A stretch of 64,000 bases of DNA from Paenibacillus montaniterrae (GCF_018403185.1 NZ_BOSE01000003.1:62001-126000); one strand, 5' to 3'. Positions 8,861 through 17,810 are shown, counted from the stretch's first letter. Notes: generated by a model from the sequence alone, not told the origin. Numbers and translations: made by a program.

Positions 8861-10534
8861 ATGAATCGTGCCAGGTATGTGCCGTTTGAAAGAAACCGTT
8901 ACTTCTACGGGAAGCTGTTGACTGTGCGGGACTTTATGTCTGAGCAAACCTATAACAGCGACAAGCGCAGATTAGTAAATCGCTTGCTTCATGGCAGCGG
9001 TGTAGCAGTTGGCTTGCAGGTTGTGGCTGTCGATGACAAATCCATTTCAATTGGTACTGGCGTCGCCTTGGATGCGCTTGGCAGAGAAATTGTCGTCGCT
9101 TCGCCAATTACAGCAAAGCTGTCCAATATCGATGGCTTTATGAATAACGACTATGCGAAAAATGTGTACCTGTGCATTGCGTATGATGAAAAAGGCAAGG
9201 AGCCTGTTCATACGGTCGCTGGCGGAGTCGGCGGGACAGAGGAAGTGAGTGAGAACAATCGCATTCTTGAGACATATCGTCTCTATCTTACCGATCAGCC
9301 GCCAGCTCCGGCATATCAAGAGCTGGAGCAGTTGATGGAGGAGCGCTGGGTTTGGTATGACGACGGACAGGTGCGGATTTATCAGCAGGCTCCACGCTAT
9401 GTTTCCTATGGCCAAGTCTTTCAAATTACGTTGATGATTGAAAAAACGCTGCAAACTCCGCCCATTTCCTTTCAATATGTGCCTGAACTCGACAATGTTG
9501 AGCTGATTGAGGGAGCGATTGATGGCATCATTCAATTTCATGAGCCGAGCGAGGGCAGTGAAAGTCATTATGTCAAAACCATTACGCTTAAAGCAGCCTC
9601 AAGCGACGATGCGGATTATCAGAGCATCGGTCTTGGCGTCGTGTCCGGCAGTGCGAAGCTGACGATTGGCGATCGCACCATTTATGATTTGTCGCTGCTG
9701 AAGCAGCAAATTGCTGTTAGCGAGCAGCCGCCAATCGAACGAATTATGGATGCCTATTATTCACGTTCGCTAGATCAAGCGCTGGCAGCGCCAAGCGAGC
9801 CGGCAATTTATATTGCGCAAATCAATATGCTGCAAATGGGTGCAAGCTATGTCATAGACCGCGTCATTCCACAGCCTTTTGACGATTATATTATAAATGC
9901 AAGCCTGCTCTACAAGCTGTTGAAAAAGGAAGCTTTGCAGTGGAGCAGCCAGAAGCAGCTGGCTGATGAAGCTGATGGAGATGAGGAAGCAGATGCAAGC
10001 AGTGCGATTTCTTTTCCCAGCATCGAAGAGGAATTTGCCCGTTTAATGCCGGAGCCAGAGGAAGAGCTGGAACAACCAGAGGTAGTAACTGGCGTGGTCG
10101 ATATATCGATTGTGCCGGAAAAGAAGAAAAAATGGTATCACCGCAAGCAGCGCACCTTCTATTCTGATGAAATCGAGCATGGCTTGCCGCAGGACCTTCC
10201 TGTACTAATCAGCCTTTCGATTTCGGATGAGGACATCCTTACAGACGTTCCCGTGCCTGAAATGTGGAAGCGGAGCGACGCAATTGTTGCCGGCGATATT
10301 ACGATATTCAACCGCAGCGAGCATGCGCTGCAATATCCGCGCGTCTCGCTTGCGCATATTCAATATCCGCGCAGAGGCACGTTTGTCATTGGCTTGAAGC
10401 TGCTGCAAAAAACAGAGCGCTTGCGGCTAAGAGTACGCTGGTGGGCTGCAAAGGCAGCAGCTCAGGAGGCGGTCAGCTCAGCTGCCGAGCAGCTGGAGGA
10501 AAGCATGCAGCGCGCAGCTTCGGCTCGCGAGTAA
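8861..10534 (+). CDS. Conserved eCIS-associated protein of unknown function
   Basis: A 557-residue protein without a characterised family that I can name. Its N-terminus (RNRYFYGKLLTVRDFMSEQ, then KRRLVNRLLHGSGVAVGLQV and GVALDALGREIVV) is a pattern I associate with uncharacterised proteins in eCIS loci. The middle (about 100-340) is mixed alpha/beta. There is an acidic, low-complexity stretch around residues 365-415 and a lysine-rich PEKKKKWYHRKQ segment before a beta-rich C-terminus. It follows the tail gene by 21 bases with GAGGGATGAGAGG upstream and is the last gene before a bidirectional terminator. It may be a structural or fibre-like component; that is inference from position. Confidence 0.6.
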   Translation: MNRARYVPFERNRYFYGKLLTVRDFMSEQTYNSDKRRLVNRLLHGSGVAVGLQVVAVDDKSISIGTGVALDALGREIVVASPITAKLSNIDGFMNNDYAKNVYLCIAYDEKGKEPVHTVAGGVGGTEEVSENNRILETYRLYLTDQPPAPAYQELEQLMEERWVWYDDGQVRIYQQAPRYVSYGQVFQITLMIEKTLQTPPISFQYVPELDNVELIEGAIDGIIQFHEPSEGSESHYVKTITLKAASSDDADYQSIGLGVVSGSAKLTIGDRTIYDLSLLKQQIAVSEQPPIERIMDAYYSRSLDQALAAPSEPAIYIAQINMLQMGASYVIDRVIPQPFDDYIINASLLYKLLKKEALQWSSQKQLADEADGDEEADASSAISFPSIEEEFARLMPEPEEELEQPEVVTGVVDISIVPEKKKKWYHRKQRTFYSDEIEHGLPQDLPVLISLSISDEDILTDVPVPEMWKRSDAIVAGDITIFNRSEHALQYPRVSLAHIQYPRRGTFVIGLKLLQKTERLRLRVRWWAAKAAAQEAVSSAAEQLEESMQRAASARE

Positions 10535-10627
10535 GCTCATATGTCATATATGCGATATATTGGCTGCAGCTTTCATAAAATGGGCTGGGCGATGGGGATT
10601 GTATGGGAAGAATGTTAGTAGGTGCAG

Positions 10628-10674
10628 AAAGCCGCAGTGACTCTACTTAGATGTAGAAGAGTCGCTGCGGCTTT
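10628..10674. terminator. Bidirectional rho-independent terminator
   Basis: AAAGCCGCAGTGACTCT pairs with AGAGTCGCTGCGGCTTT (one mismatch) around an 11-to-13-base loop. It separates the rightward eCIS genes from the leftward MORN gene and could end both transcripts. Confidence 0.85.
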
Positions 10675-10731
10675 GCTTTGTGTTACTTTTATTCGTTGGT
10701 CTGCGTATTGAAACAGTGCCGGCACAGCGTT

Positions 10732-12729
10732 CTACAAGCTGTCATTATTTTCAAGAGAGACAACAGCTTCAACTGGCTTCTCATTTCGATCCAAACGAAT
10801 TTGATACAGCATTCCGTCAACTGTAAAGCGATATGTCATTGCCTGAGCCTGCAGCTTAACGCGCTCTGGCTCATTGACCGCTCTTGCTTTCAGCTCTGCG
10901 AAGAACTGCTCCAGCACCTTACCTTGTCGAATCACTACCTGCAGGAGCTGATATTCCTCTACCGACATATCTGCTTGATAGTAGGTAAGATCAAGGCTAA
11001 GCTGCGGATAGCTTAAGGTTACAGTTTGACCGCGGATCTCGCCTGAGTCAGCAGTATCAGGTTTAGCTGCAGCGTTAGGCGCTGCTGTAGTGTCTGGCTC
11101 AGCTGTAGTGTCAGGTCCAGCAGTGTCGTCAGGTCCGGCTGTAGCCCCGGGATCGACACTGCTGTCAGGTCCAGCAGTGGCATCAGGTCCGACAGTAGTA
11201 GTGTCTGGCTCTGTTGCAGCGTCAGGCGTAGCTGTAGTCCCGGTACCATTTGCTGCACCCTGCTGAGCTTGATCGTTGGCAGTGATTTCATCGAGCACCG
11301 TTCCCGACAGCTGCACAATGCGGTTTCCGCTCACTGCCGCTAGTACGTTCGTTTGGGTCGAAGCTTGGGTCTGGAAAGGCAGTGGATCAGGCAGGCTTTG
11401 CACAGAGGCAGGCTTGCCCAGCAGCTCCTCGCGCTGGCTATAGCTAAGCTTGATCAGCTCATTAAATTGCATATAATCGTTTTCGAAATAGCCGATATAA
11501 ATGATTTTCGTACCATCCTCATACCATTTGCCAGCCCCATTGAGCTTGCCATACTTAAAGCTGCCCTCATATTCCAGCAGGCCGTCCTTGTTGAATTTTT
11601 GTCCGCTGCCATGATATTGATTGGTCTGGAAGCTGCCCGTATAAATCGTTTTGCCGCTTCGATCAAACAGCGTGCCTTGTCCGTGATAGCTGTCAGAGAG
11701 AAATTGTCCCTCGTATTTCACATTGCCATCCTCAAAGTACTCGGTGCCTTGCCCTGCTCGCTTGCCGTTGCTGAATTCTCCCTCGTAGCTAATAAAGCCG
11801 TTGGCGTGCAGCATTTTGCCTGTGCCGTGGAAATTGCCGTTAAGAAACTGCCCCTGGTACATGATCGTGCCGTCTGCTTTATATAGGGTGCCGCTGCCCG
11901 TATAAATGCCGTTGCTGAATTCACCTTCATACTGCAGCTTGCCTTGCTTGTCGTAGCTTCTTCCCGGGCCGTGCGGAACGCCGGCTTTAAAGCTGCCTTG
12001 ATGGCTTAGCTCGCCTCCGCTGCTGTACAGACTGCCTTCGCCTTCATATAGTCCAGCAGCAAATCCGCCGCTATATTGCAGCTGACCAGAGCGTGTATAC
12101 TGATCGCCTGCTACAAGCTGCCCTTGCTGGAAGCTGCCCTGCTCCAGCAGCACGCCATCCTCGCTGTACAGCTTGCCTTCACCCTCATAGAGCCCAGCAG
12201 CAAAGCCGCCTTCATACAGGAGCTTGTCGCTCACATCGTAGAGCTTGCCATTTCCATGGAACAAGCCTTGCGCAAAGTCTCCCTCATAATGCACCTTGCC
12301 CTGCTCGTCATACAGCTTGCCTTTTCCTTCGTACAGGCCATTGGCCAGCTCGCCCTCGTATATAAGCTTTTTATCTGCGCTGCGCAGCCTGGCTTTGCCG
12401 GTATAGCTTGCTGCGGTTCCATCCTGAGCCACAGTAATCGAAGGCGTGCGATTAAGCCATTTGTTGACGAATTTGGGTGGCTTGATAAAGATAAAGAAAT
12501 ATAAGAGCAGTAGTACGATGATGATGATGACGACCAGCTTTTTTGAAATATAGTAGTTTCCTATTAAAAAATAGCTTTCTTTCGTCGTTTCCTTTTGCCC
12601 GAGTATTTCCTTAAATTTGCGCTTAATCCATTTTGCCAGCAGCTTCGGCCAGTTTTTAAGCCGCTTTAATGGCATAATGACACGCTTTTTAATCGGATTA
12701 ATAAACGGCATTATAATTTTTTCAATCAC
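10732..12729 (-). CDS. Membrane-anchored MORN-repeat protein
   Basis: About 665 residues. A basic N-terminus (IKKRVIMPLKRLKNWPK) precedes one membrane segment (LVVIIIIVLLLLYFFIFI, about residues 65-83). About 12 MORN-type repeats follow, of the form FxxGLYEGxGKLYxxxG (for example DFAQGLFHGNGKLY, GFAAGLYEGEGSLY, SFQTNQYHGSGQKF). After these come a low-complexity linker of PDxTA repeats (DNA 11048-11250) and a C-terminal domain of about 80 residues. I prefer GTG 12729, with AAAGGAG nine bases before it; a GTG at 12753 lies upstream of that site. It sits 34 bases after the DUF4280 gene, in the same operon. MORN repeats bind lipids or proteins. The role here is unknown; surface or effector function linked to the injection system is inference. 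Confidence 0.8.
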   Translation of the reverse strand: MIEKIIMPFINPIKKRVIMPLKRLKNWPKLLAKWIKRKFKEILGQKETTKESYFLIGNYYISKKLVVIIIIVLLLLYFFIFIKPPKFVNKWLNRTPSITVAQDGTAASYTGKARLRSADKKLIYEGELANGLYEGKGKLYDEQGKVHYEGDFAQGLFHGNGKLYDVSDKLLYEGGFAAGLYEGEGKLYSEDGVLLEQGSFQQGQLVAGDQYTRSGQLQYSGGFAAGLYEGEGSLYSSGGELSHQGSFKAGVPHGPGRSYDKQGKLQYEGEFSNGIYTGSGTLYKADGTIMYQGQFLNGNFHGTGKMLHANGFISYEGEFSNGKRAGQGTEYFEDGNVKYEGQFLSDSYHGQGTLFDRSGKTIYTGSFQTNQYHGSGQKFNKDGLLEYEGSFKYGKLNGAGKWYEDGTKIIYIGYFENDYMQFNELIKLSYSQREELLGKPASVQSLPDPLPFQTQASTQTNVLAAVSGNRIVQLSGTVLDEITANDQAQQGAANGTGTTATPDAATEPDTTTVGPDATAGPDSSVDPGATAGPDDTAGPDTTAEPDTTAAPNAAAKPDTADSGEIRGQTVTLSYPQLSLDLTYYQADMSVEEYQLLQVVIRQGKVLEQFFAELKARAVNEPERVKLQAQAMTYRFTVDGMLYQIRLDRNEKPVEAVVSLENNDSL

Positions 12730-12763
12730 GCGCAATAGCTCCTTTGTATACACGCCCTAGCGC

Positions 12764-13159
12764 TTATGGAACTTGAACAGTAAATTGACCTGGAGTTGTT
12801 ATTGAGATGACGCCGCCGTAGGCGCACATGCATTTGGAATTGCTGTTTAGTGCGGGAAGATTCCCAATTAAAACAGTAGGAGAGCCGGGAATCCATGGAG
12901 CTGAAGTAACTGGTACACAGGGCATTGGTGTCAATGTGCCGAATTTTGCCGCCGTAGCGCTTGCAACAGCAGGATTCGACATGGAGTTGCAAAGAGCAAA
13001 TGGCGCAATGTTCGCCATCGGAATATGATCCATAATAGTAGCGGCTGGGAGGCCGGTCAATACTCCTTTACTCGGTGCTACGGTTAAGACGTTTGGCGCT
13101 GTGCCAAACGAGCATTGAAGACTTGCTCCACCACAAACGAGCTGTCCGATCGTGATCAC
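12764..13159 (-). CDS. DUF4280 PAAR-like protein
   Basis: A 131-residue protein with the DUF4280 pattern: GGASLQCSFG near the N-terminus, a central MANIAPFALCNSMSNP, PMPCVPVTSAPW, and the C-terminal KCMCAYGGVISI followed by GQF. The spaced cysteines (CSFG, LCNS, MPC, CMC) are conserved in the family. DUF4280 proteins resemble PAAR spike-tip proteins of type VI and related injection machines. The start is GTG 13159 with only a weak upstream TAAG. It is first in a two-gene operon with the MORN protein and is convergent with the eCIS baseplate genes, so it is a candidate spike tip or adaptor for the machine, by context. Confidence 0.85.
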   Translation of the reverse strand: MITIGQLVCGGASLQCSFGTAPNVLTVAPSKGVLTGLPAATIMDHIPMANIAPFALCNSMSNPAVASATAAKFGTLTPMPCVPVTSAPWIPGSPTVLIGNLPALNSNSKCMCAYGGVISITTPGQFTVQVP

Positions 13160-13382
13160 CTTATTTACATTAAATTGGTATGTCGATTGAGAGGTTATTT
13201 AAACGTAACATAAGAGGAGGGGAATCTATCAATATTGTACTATTTATCTACAAATGCAGCAATAATATTACCTTTCTTTACACAAATGAACATGAATATA
13301 GTAAAATAGTAGCGTAAGTACCACTGTACATAACCGTACATATATCTCCCAAATCTATATTAGAATCTATTGGAGAGTTCAC

Positions 13383-16133
13383 ATGAAAACTAAATTAATG
13401 CTGCTGCTTTTGACGATTGCCGTATGCGGCATTTCGCTAATTATGCTGCGGGACTGGGCAACGCTTAGTCCATTGAAGCGTGAAGAAAGTGTTAATATGC
13501 TTTCACAGGCTGTCATTGACGAGCAGCAAGCGGTCTACTTGATCGCCGATTCCAAAAAAACGCTGCAAAAAATTGATGCAGATGGAAGGCTTGTTTATTC
13601 GGTATCCAGCAAGCTTGATTCTAGCTCCACCAACACATTTCTATTCAATGATGTAACGACAGATTCGCAAGGCAATGCGTATGTGCTCATTACTGTGCTG
13701 GATCAATACGGACTTAAAGTTTCCGGCGAGCATATTTTGAAAATTAGCCGAAATGGCAGGCAAAAAACAATGCTCTATACAGCACTTGCCTCAGAAGATG
13801 ACAATCTGATGCGAGTAGGCCGTATTCAAAGCTTGCAAGTCGTTGGAACAGAGCTGCATTTTTTCAGCCGATCGAGACAATCAGCTTCACTGCAAAGCAT
13901 CAGCACCAGCAATCAGCTTCAGCAATTCCCTACACACCTCGCTTCCTTCGAGCTTCCTTCCGATCGATATCTTAAAGAAGTGACGGGTATTACTCCTACA
14001 ATTATGACTACGAAGCAAGGCTACCTGTATCTCGTACAGGAGGACCAGCTCCAACAGCTATTCCCGAACAACGATGAACCTACTTTACATTTTCCAATTG
14101 AAGTTGAAATTGAAATAGGCGGCAAACAGCACATTTATTATATTGACGCACATGAAGCAGCCATTAAACGCCTCATTCCACAGGACAATGGCGCCACGAT
14201 AGAAAATGTCGTTACCCTTCAGCAGCTTTCACAGGCAAGAGAGGATATAGATTGGCAAAGCCTGAATCATGTTTCCCTGCAGGGCGAGCAAATTGTTGTA
14301 ACTGCTTTGGGCGCAGTAGCGGTGCTGAATCCAGCAGGCGAGCTGCAAACCGTAGTAGCGGGCTACACCTACAGCATGAACCAGCTTGCCATGCGCGTGC
14401 TATTCTGGCTTATTGTAGTTGGCCTTGCTCTGCTGACGGCTTATACTGTTCGTTATATTTATGTTGTGATGCTGCAGCGAAAGCTTTATTTGCTGCTTAA
14501 GCAGCTTCTGCTCGTTATTCCATTGCTGGCTGCTTCCATGACGTGGCTTAGCTATACCGTCTATCATTCGGTTTCTGAGGAGAATAAGAAGGATACCTTT
14601 AATCAGCTCAAAATTTTGGCAGCCAACGGAAAATATTTGATTGATGGCGATATGCTGCAGCAGATCAATTCGCCGCGCGACTATCGGGGCTCGGCTTATG
14701 CCACAATCAAGGAGCAGCTGAATGAGGTGTTCCCGCGCTCGAGAAGCGATCATGACGGGCTGTACAACACCATTTACCGTTATATGAACGGACAAATTTA
14801 TGTCGTGATGGATGATGACGACAGCGTAACGATGTTTCAGCCGATAGAACCGACAGAAAGCGACAAGCTCGTTATCGAAAGAGGGACGGTCGAGCTCGGC
14901 GAGCTGTCGGATGAAACGGGCAATTGGCTGTTTGCGCTTGGCCCAATCTATAACAGCAGCGGAGAATTGGTCGGCATCTATGAAACAGGCAAAGATATGG
15001 TGGCGATTACGAGCAGCAATATCGCCTTGCTGCACGATATTATTAAAATAGTGCTATGGATTAGCCTAGTGCTCGGCATCGTCATTACGATTATGACGAT
15101 TTACTTCTTGTCCTCGATCCGCAAGCTGCGCCGCAGTGTTAATCAAATTGCTGGAGGCGAGTGGGATATTGAAGTCGAGATTCGTACGCGCGATGAGATC
15201 GAGGAACTTGGCGAGCGGTTTAATATGATGGCGACTGCAATCAAAAACTATGTGCTTGAAGTAACACGGTTAAGCAGCGCTTATTTCCGTTTTGTTCCAC
15301 AGCAGTTTCTAAAAGTGCTCGGCAAAAGCAATATGTCGGATGTGGAGCTTGGTGAGCAGCAGACCAAGCATATGACGATTTTGGTTTGCAATATGCGCCG
15401 CTTTCATGAGCTGTCGGCAACGATGAGCACCAAGGACAATTTCGCCTTTATTAACTCGTTATTGAAGCAGCTGGGGCCGGTTATTCGCGAGCATGGCGGC
15501 TTTATTAGCCGCTACCTCGGTCCTGGAATGCTGACGATGTTTCCTAACCATACCAATTATGCGATACGTGCGGCATTTCATCTGCGCTTGTCCTTGAACA
15601 GTTATAATGCGCAGCGCGCTCAGCAAGGGCTGCCGCCAATCGAGCTTGGTATTGCGATCGATGCGGGAGATGTTATGCTAGGCATTATTGGCGAGGAGCA
15701 GCGCCTGGAGGGCAGTGTCATTTCCAACCAGGTGCAGCTGACGTTGGATTTGGAGCGTTTGAGCGAGCAGCTTGGCGTTTCTGTTCTGCTTACGGCACAG
15801 GCTAGAAATGCGCTTGAGCTGGCTCGTGCTGAGCATTGCCGCCATTTGGGCTGGATACAGCTTCCCGCAAGCAAGGAGCCTGTTCAACTGTACGATTGGT
15901 ATGAAGCGGATGAGCCGCATATCCGCCAGCTAAAAATAGAGACGAAAAAAGTATTTGAAAAAGCGATTGACGACTACCGCAGCGGGCGCTTCTACGATGC
16001 TAGAGAAGGCTTTGTCTACGTCGTTAAGCGGAATCGCTATGATCTTGCGGCAAAGCTGTATTTCTTTGCAAGCGATCAATTTTATCAGGAAGGGACCCAA
16101 CCAGACTGGAATACAGCGCTTCGTATCTCATAG
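13383..16133 (+). CDS. Membrane receptor with HAMP and degenerate class III nucleotide cyclase domain (pseudocyclase)
   Basis: A 916-residue protein. There is an N-terminal hydrophobic segment (KLMLLLLTIAVCGISLIML), an extracellular region to about 335, two membrane spans (about 342-395), a second Cache-like extracellular segment, a third span around 560-580, HAMP (about 580-632) and a class III cyclase-type domain (about 655-845). The domain aligns well along its length (LGEQQTKHMTIL, GPVIREHGGFISRYLG, GIAIDAGDVMLGIIGEE), but the usual metal Asp in the DI(R)GF motif is Asn670 and the second in the KYxGD motif is Pro714. The base-recognition Asp is Asn782, the transition-state Asn is Gln785 and the Arg is Asp789. 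Catalysis therefore looks lost. It has a good GGAGAG site, diverges from the DUF4280 operon and could sense a signal for the injection-system region. Confidence 0.85.
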   Translation: MKTKLMLLLLTIAVCGISLIMLRDWATLSPLKREESVNMLSQAVIDEQQAVYLIADSKKTLQKIDADGRLVYSVSSKLDSSSTNTFLFNDVTTDSQGNAYVLITVLDQYGLKVSGEHILKISRNGRQKTMLYTALASEDDNLMRVGRIQSLQVVGTELHFFSRSRQSASLQSISTSNQLQQFPTHLASFELPSDRYLKEVTGITPTIMTTKQGYLYLVQEDQLQQLFPNNDEPTLHFPIEVEIEIGGKQHIYYIDAHEAAIKRLIPQDNGATIENVVTLQQLSQAREDIDWQSLNHVSLQGEQIVVTALGAVAVLNPAGELQTVVAGYTYSMNQLAMRVLFWLIVVGLALLTAYTVRYIYVVMLQRKLYLLLKQLLLVIPLLAASMTWLSYTVYHSVSEENKKDTFNQLKILAANGKYLIDGDMLQQINSPRDYRGSAYATIKEQLNEVFPRSRSDHDGLYNTIYRYMNGQIYVVMDDDDSVTMFQPIEPTESDKLVIERGTVELGELSDETGNWLFALGPIYNSSGELVGIYETGKDMVAITSSNIALLHDIIKIVLWISLVLGIVITIMTIYFLSSIRKLRRSVNQIAGGEWDIEVEIRTRDEIEELGERFNMMATAIKNYVLEVTRLSSAYFRFVPQQFLKVLGKSNMSDVELGEQQTKHMTILVCNMRRFHELSATMSTKDNFAFINSLLKQLGPVIREHGGFISRYLGPGMLTMFPNHTNYAIRAAFHLRLSLNSYNAQRAQQGLPPIELGIAIDAGDVMLGIIGEEQRLEGSVISNQVQLTLDLERLSEQLGVSVLLTAQARNALELARAEHCRHLGWIQLPASKEPVQLYDWYEADEPHIRQLKIETKKVFEKAIDDYRSGRFYDAREGFVYVVKRNRYDLAAKLYFFASDQFYQEGTQPDWNTALRIS

Positions 16134-16235
16134 GAAGAGAGCTTGTTTATATCTGGTTCTATGTAATCTGAAGGGAAAGGCGTATAATGGAGTAGTGCGG
16201 ATTGAAAATCGAAGCAACAGAAAGGGATGAACGTT

Positions 16236-16580
16236 ATGATTCCGATAGAGAAAAGCTTGATTCAGGAGCAGATCGACGCCTGGAAAAACACGCCTTTATA
16301 TATTCATCTTGAGCTGACCATGGGCGCATATGCCGCGCACTTTGACAGCAGCAAGCATCCGGCCGCCAATTTTATTCGCAATGCGGTCATTCAGTATTCG
16401 CATGGCTCAATTGAAGGGGATGGCCCATACCGAGTAGGCTTGAAGCTGGAGCATGGCTGGGTTTACACGGAGGGCTTGACTCATGCTGTTGAAGATGAGT
16501 ATGGGCGCATTGTGCTGGCAGGAATCAATTCGGAAGGCAAGCTTGTTGTTGCGCTGCAGCTGAGCACGCAGCCGTTTTAA
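16236..16580 (+). CDS. yojF: YojF family protein (DUF1806)
   Basis: A 114-residue protein with the YojF signature: TPLYIHLELTMGAYAAHF, NFIRNAVIQYSHGSI, PYRVGLKLEHGWVYTEGLTH and GKLVVALQLS. In Bacillus it is encoded beside the bacillithiol deacetylase gene, and the same order is seen here. ATG 16236 is chosen because AAAGGG lies nine bases upstream; ATG 16227 abuts that site. Its molecular function is unknown; a link to bacillithiol metabolism is inferred from the conserved pair. Confidence 0.9.
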   Translation: MIPIEKSLIQEQIDAWKNTPLYIHLELTMGAYAAHFDSSKHPAANFIRNAVIQYSHGSIEGDGPYRVGLKLEHGWVYTEGLTHAVEDEYGRIVLAGINSEGKLVVALQLSTQPF

Positions 16581-16614
16581 ATACTGTTAGATAATAGATT
16601 TGGAGGAATGCGAA

Positions 16615-17271
16615 ATGTCAGAAAAAATAGTTGTCGTACTGCCTCATCCTGACGATGAAGCATTCGGAATATCGGGTACGCTAGCAAAAATGATCGCAGA
16701 GGGAGCTCATGTTACCTATGCCTGCTTGACATTAGGTGAGATGGGGCGGGGATTGGGTAAGCCTCCAATCGCTAATCGCCTGACGCTGCCACATATTCGC
16801 AAGCAGGAGCTAATTCAATCATGCCAAGCGATTGGCATTCAAGATTTGCGGATGCTTGGCTTTCTTGATAAAACGATAGAGTTTGAACCGAAAGAAATAG
16901 TAGATGCGGCCATTCGCAGCATCATTCATGAAGTTAAGCCAACGCTAGTCTTTACGTTTTTCCCTGGCTATAGCGTGCATCCTGACCATGATGCAACTGG
17001 CGCGTCCGTTATTCGCGTGCTGAGTGAGCTGCCGGAGGATCAACGTCCAGCTGCTTGGTGTGTAGGTTTTGCCCACAATATGGTGGAGGATAATGGCGAG
17101 CCTGATATCGAGATCGATATTTCGGATTTTCTCGTGCAAAAGCGCAACTCGATTGCAGCACATGCTACGCAATTTCAAGTTAGTGAAATGTTTGGCAACG
17201 AGGATATTCATTCCGACGAGGTTAAGCAGCGCTTTGGCAAAGAACGTTTCTGGAGCTATAAATTTGTATGA
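16615..17271 (+). CDS. bshB2: Bacillithiol biosynthesis deacetylase BshB2
   Basis: A 218-residue PIG-L/LmbE-fold zinc deacetylase that removes the acetyl group from N-acetylglucosaminyl-malate during bacillithiol synthesis. The zinc motif PHPDDEAFG lies near the N-terminus (HPDD), and the second His motif is GYSVHPDHDATG. ERFWSY closes the protein. The start is ATG 16615 with GGAGG eight bases upstream; the longer TTG-started frame at 16600 contains the ribosome site itself. It is preceded by yojF as in Bacillus and overlaps the DUF402 gene by four bases, so the three genes are likely one operon. Confidence 0.93.
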   Translation: MSEKIVVVLPHPDDEAFGISGTLAKMIAEGAHVTYACLTLGEMGRGLGKPPIANRLTLPHIRKQELIQSCQAIGIQDLRMLGFLDKTIEFEPKEIVDAAIRSIIHEVKPTLVFTFFPGYSVHPDHDATGASVIRVLSELPEDQRPAAWCVGFAHNMVEDNGEPDIEIDISDFLVQKRNSIAAHATQFQVSEMFGNEDIHSDEVKQRFGKERFWSYKFV

Positions 17272-17804
17272 ACAAGCCAGTTACCATACAAGCGTACAAA
17301 TTCGGAGGGCGGTTGCATTACGAATGGCAGGCTGAAATCGTTCAGCAAACAGAGCAATACGTGATGGTGCTTTGCCAGGCAAACCGTACTTTTATTCATC
17401 ACACGAAAGGAACGACCTTCACGATTCCTTACCCTTCACTTGAAGTGTTTTATTTTGACCAATGGTACACGGCTGCTATTTCATTTCAAGCTGAGGAACG
17501 TCTGATGTATTATTGCAATATTGCGATGCCAGTCAAGCTGCAAAACGATGTGCTGAGCTTTGTCGATCTGGATCTTGATTATTTAAAGGAGCCGGATGAA
17601 GACTGGAAGGTAGTTGATCGTGAGGAGTTTGAAAGGCATCAGCAGCAGTATAGTTATCCGGCAGAGCTGGTGGAGCAAGCGGAGCAAGGCCTGCAGACGC
17701 TGCAGCAGGTCGTTGCAAGCGGGCAATTTCCGTTTGACGGAAGCATCAACTACGCTTTGCTTAAGCAAAGCTTGCAAGGCACAGCTATTGCAGATTTTAA
17801 ATGA
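17268..17804 (+). CDS. DUF402 family protein, probable nucleoside phosphatase
   Basis: A 178-residue DUF402 protein. The family core is visible: the hydrophobic strand DQWYTAAISF, LMYYCNIAMP, LSFVDLDLDYL and, near the C-terminus, the YPAELVEQAEQGLQTL helix. Acidic residues in the VDLDLD stretch are of the kind that bind metal in this family. Some members hydrolyse nucleoside tri- and diphosphates; that activity is transferred from the family and not proven here. It overlaps bshB2 by ATGA, implying translational coupling, and ends just before a strong hairpin terminator. Confidence 0.8.
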   Translation: MNKPVTIQAYKFGGRLHYEWQAEIVQQTEQYVMVLCQANRTFIHHTKGTTFTIPYPSLEVFYFDQWYTAAISFQAEERLMYYCNIAMPVKLQNDVLSFVDLDLDYLKEPDEDWKVVDREEFERHQQQYSYPAELVEQAEQGLQTLQQVVASGQFPFDGSINYALLKQSLQGTAIADFK

Positions 17805-17810
17805 AGATAA

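Noticed and set aside
1..10534. Prophage or R-type pyocin
   Set aside because: No capsid, portal, terminase, integrase, holin or endolysin is seen; two TIGR02243-like proteins, the FYGKLLTVRDF protein and a distant DUF4157 protein fit an eCIS better. The left part is missing, so this is not final.
10732..13159. Type VI secretion spike and effector
   Set aside because: DUF4280 is PAAR-like, but the organism is Gram-positive and no type VI membrane-complex gene is present.
13383..16133. Active adenylate or guanylate cyclase
   Set aside because: Both metal-binding aspartates and the transition-state Asn and Arg positions are substituted, so I call it a pseudocyclase.
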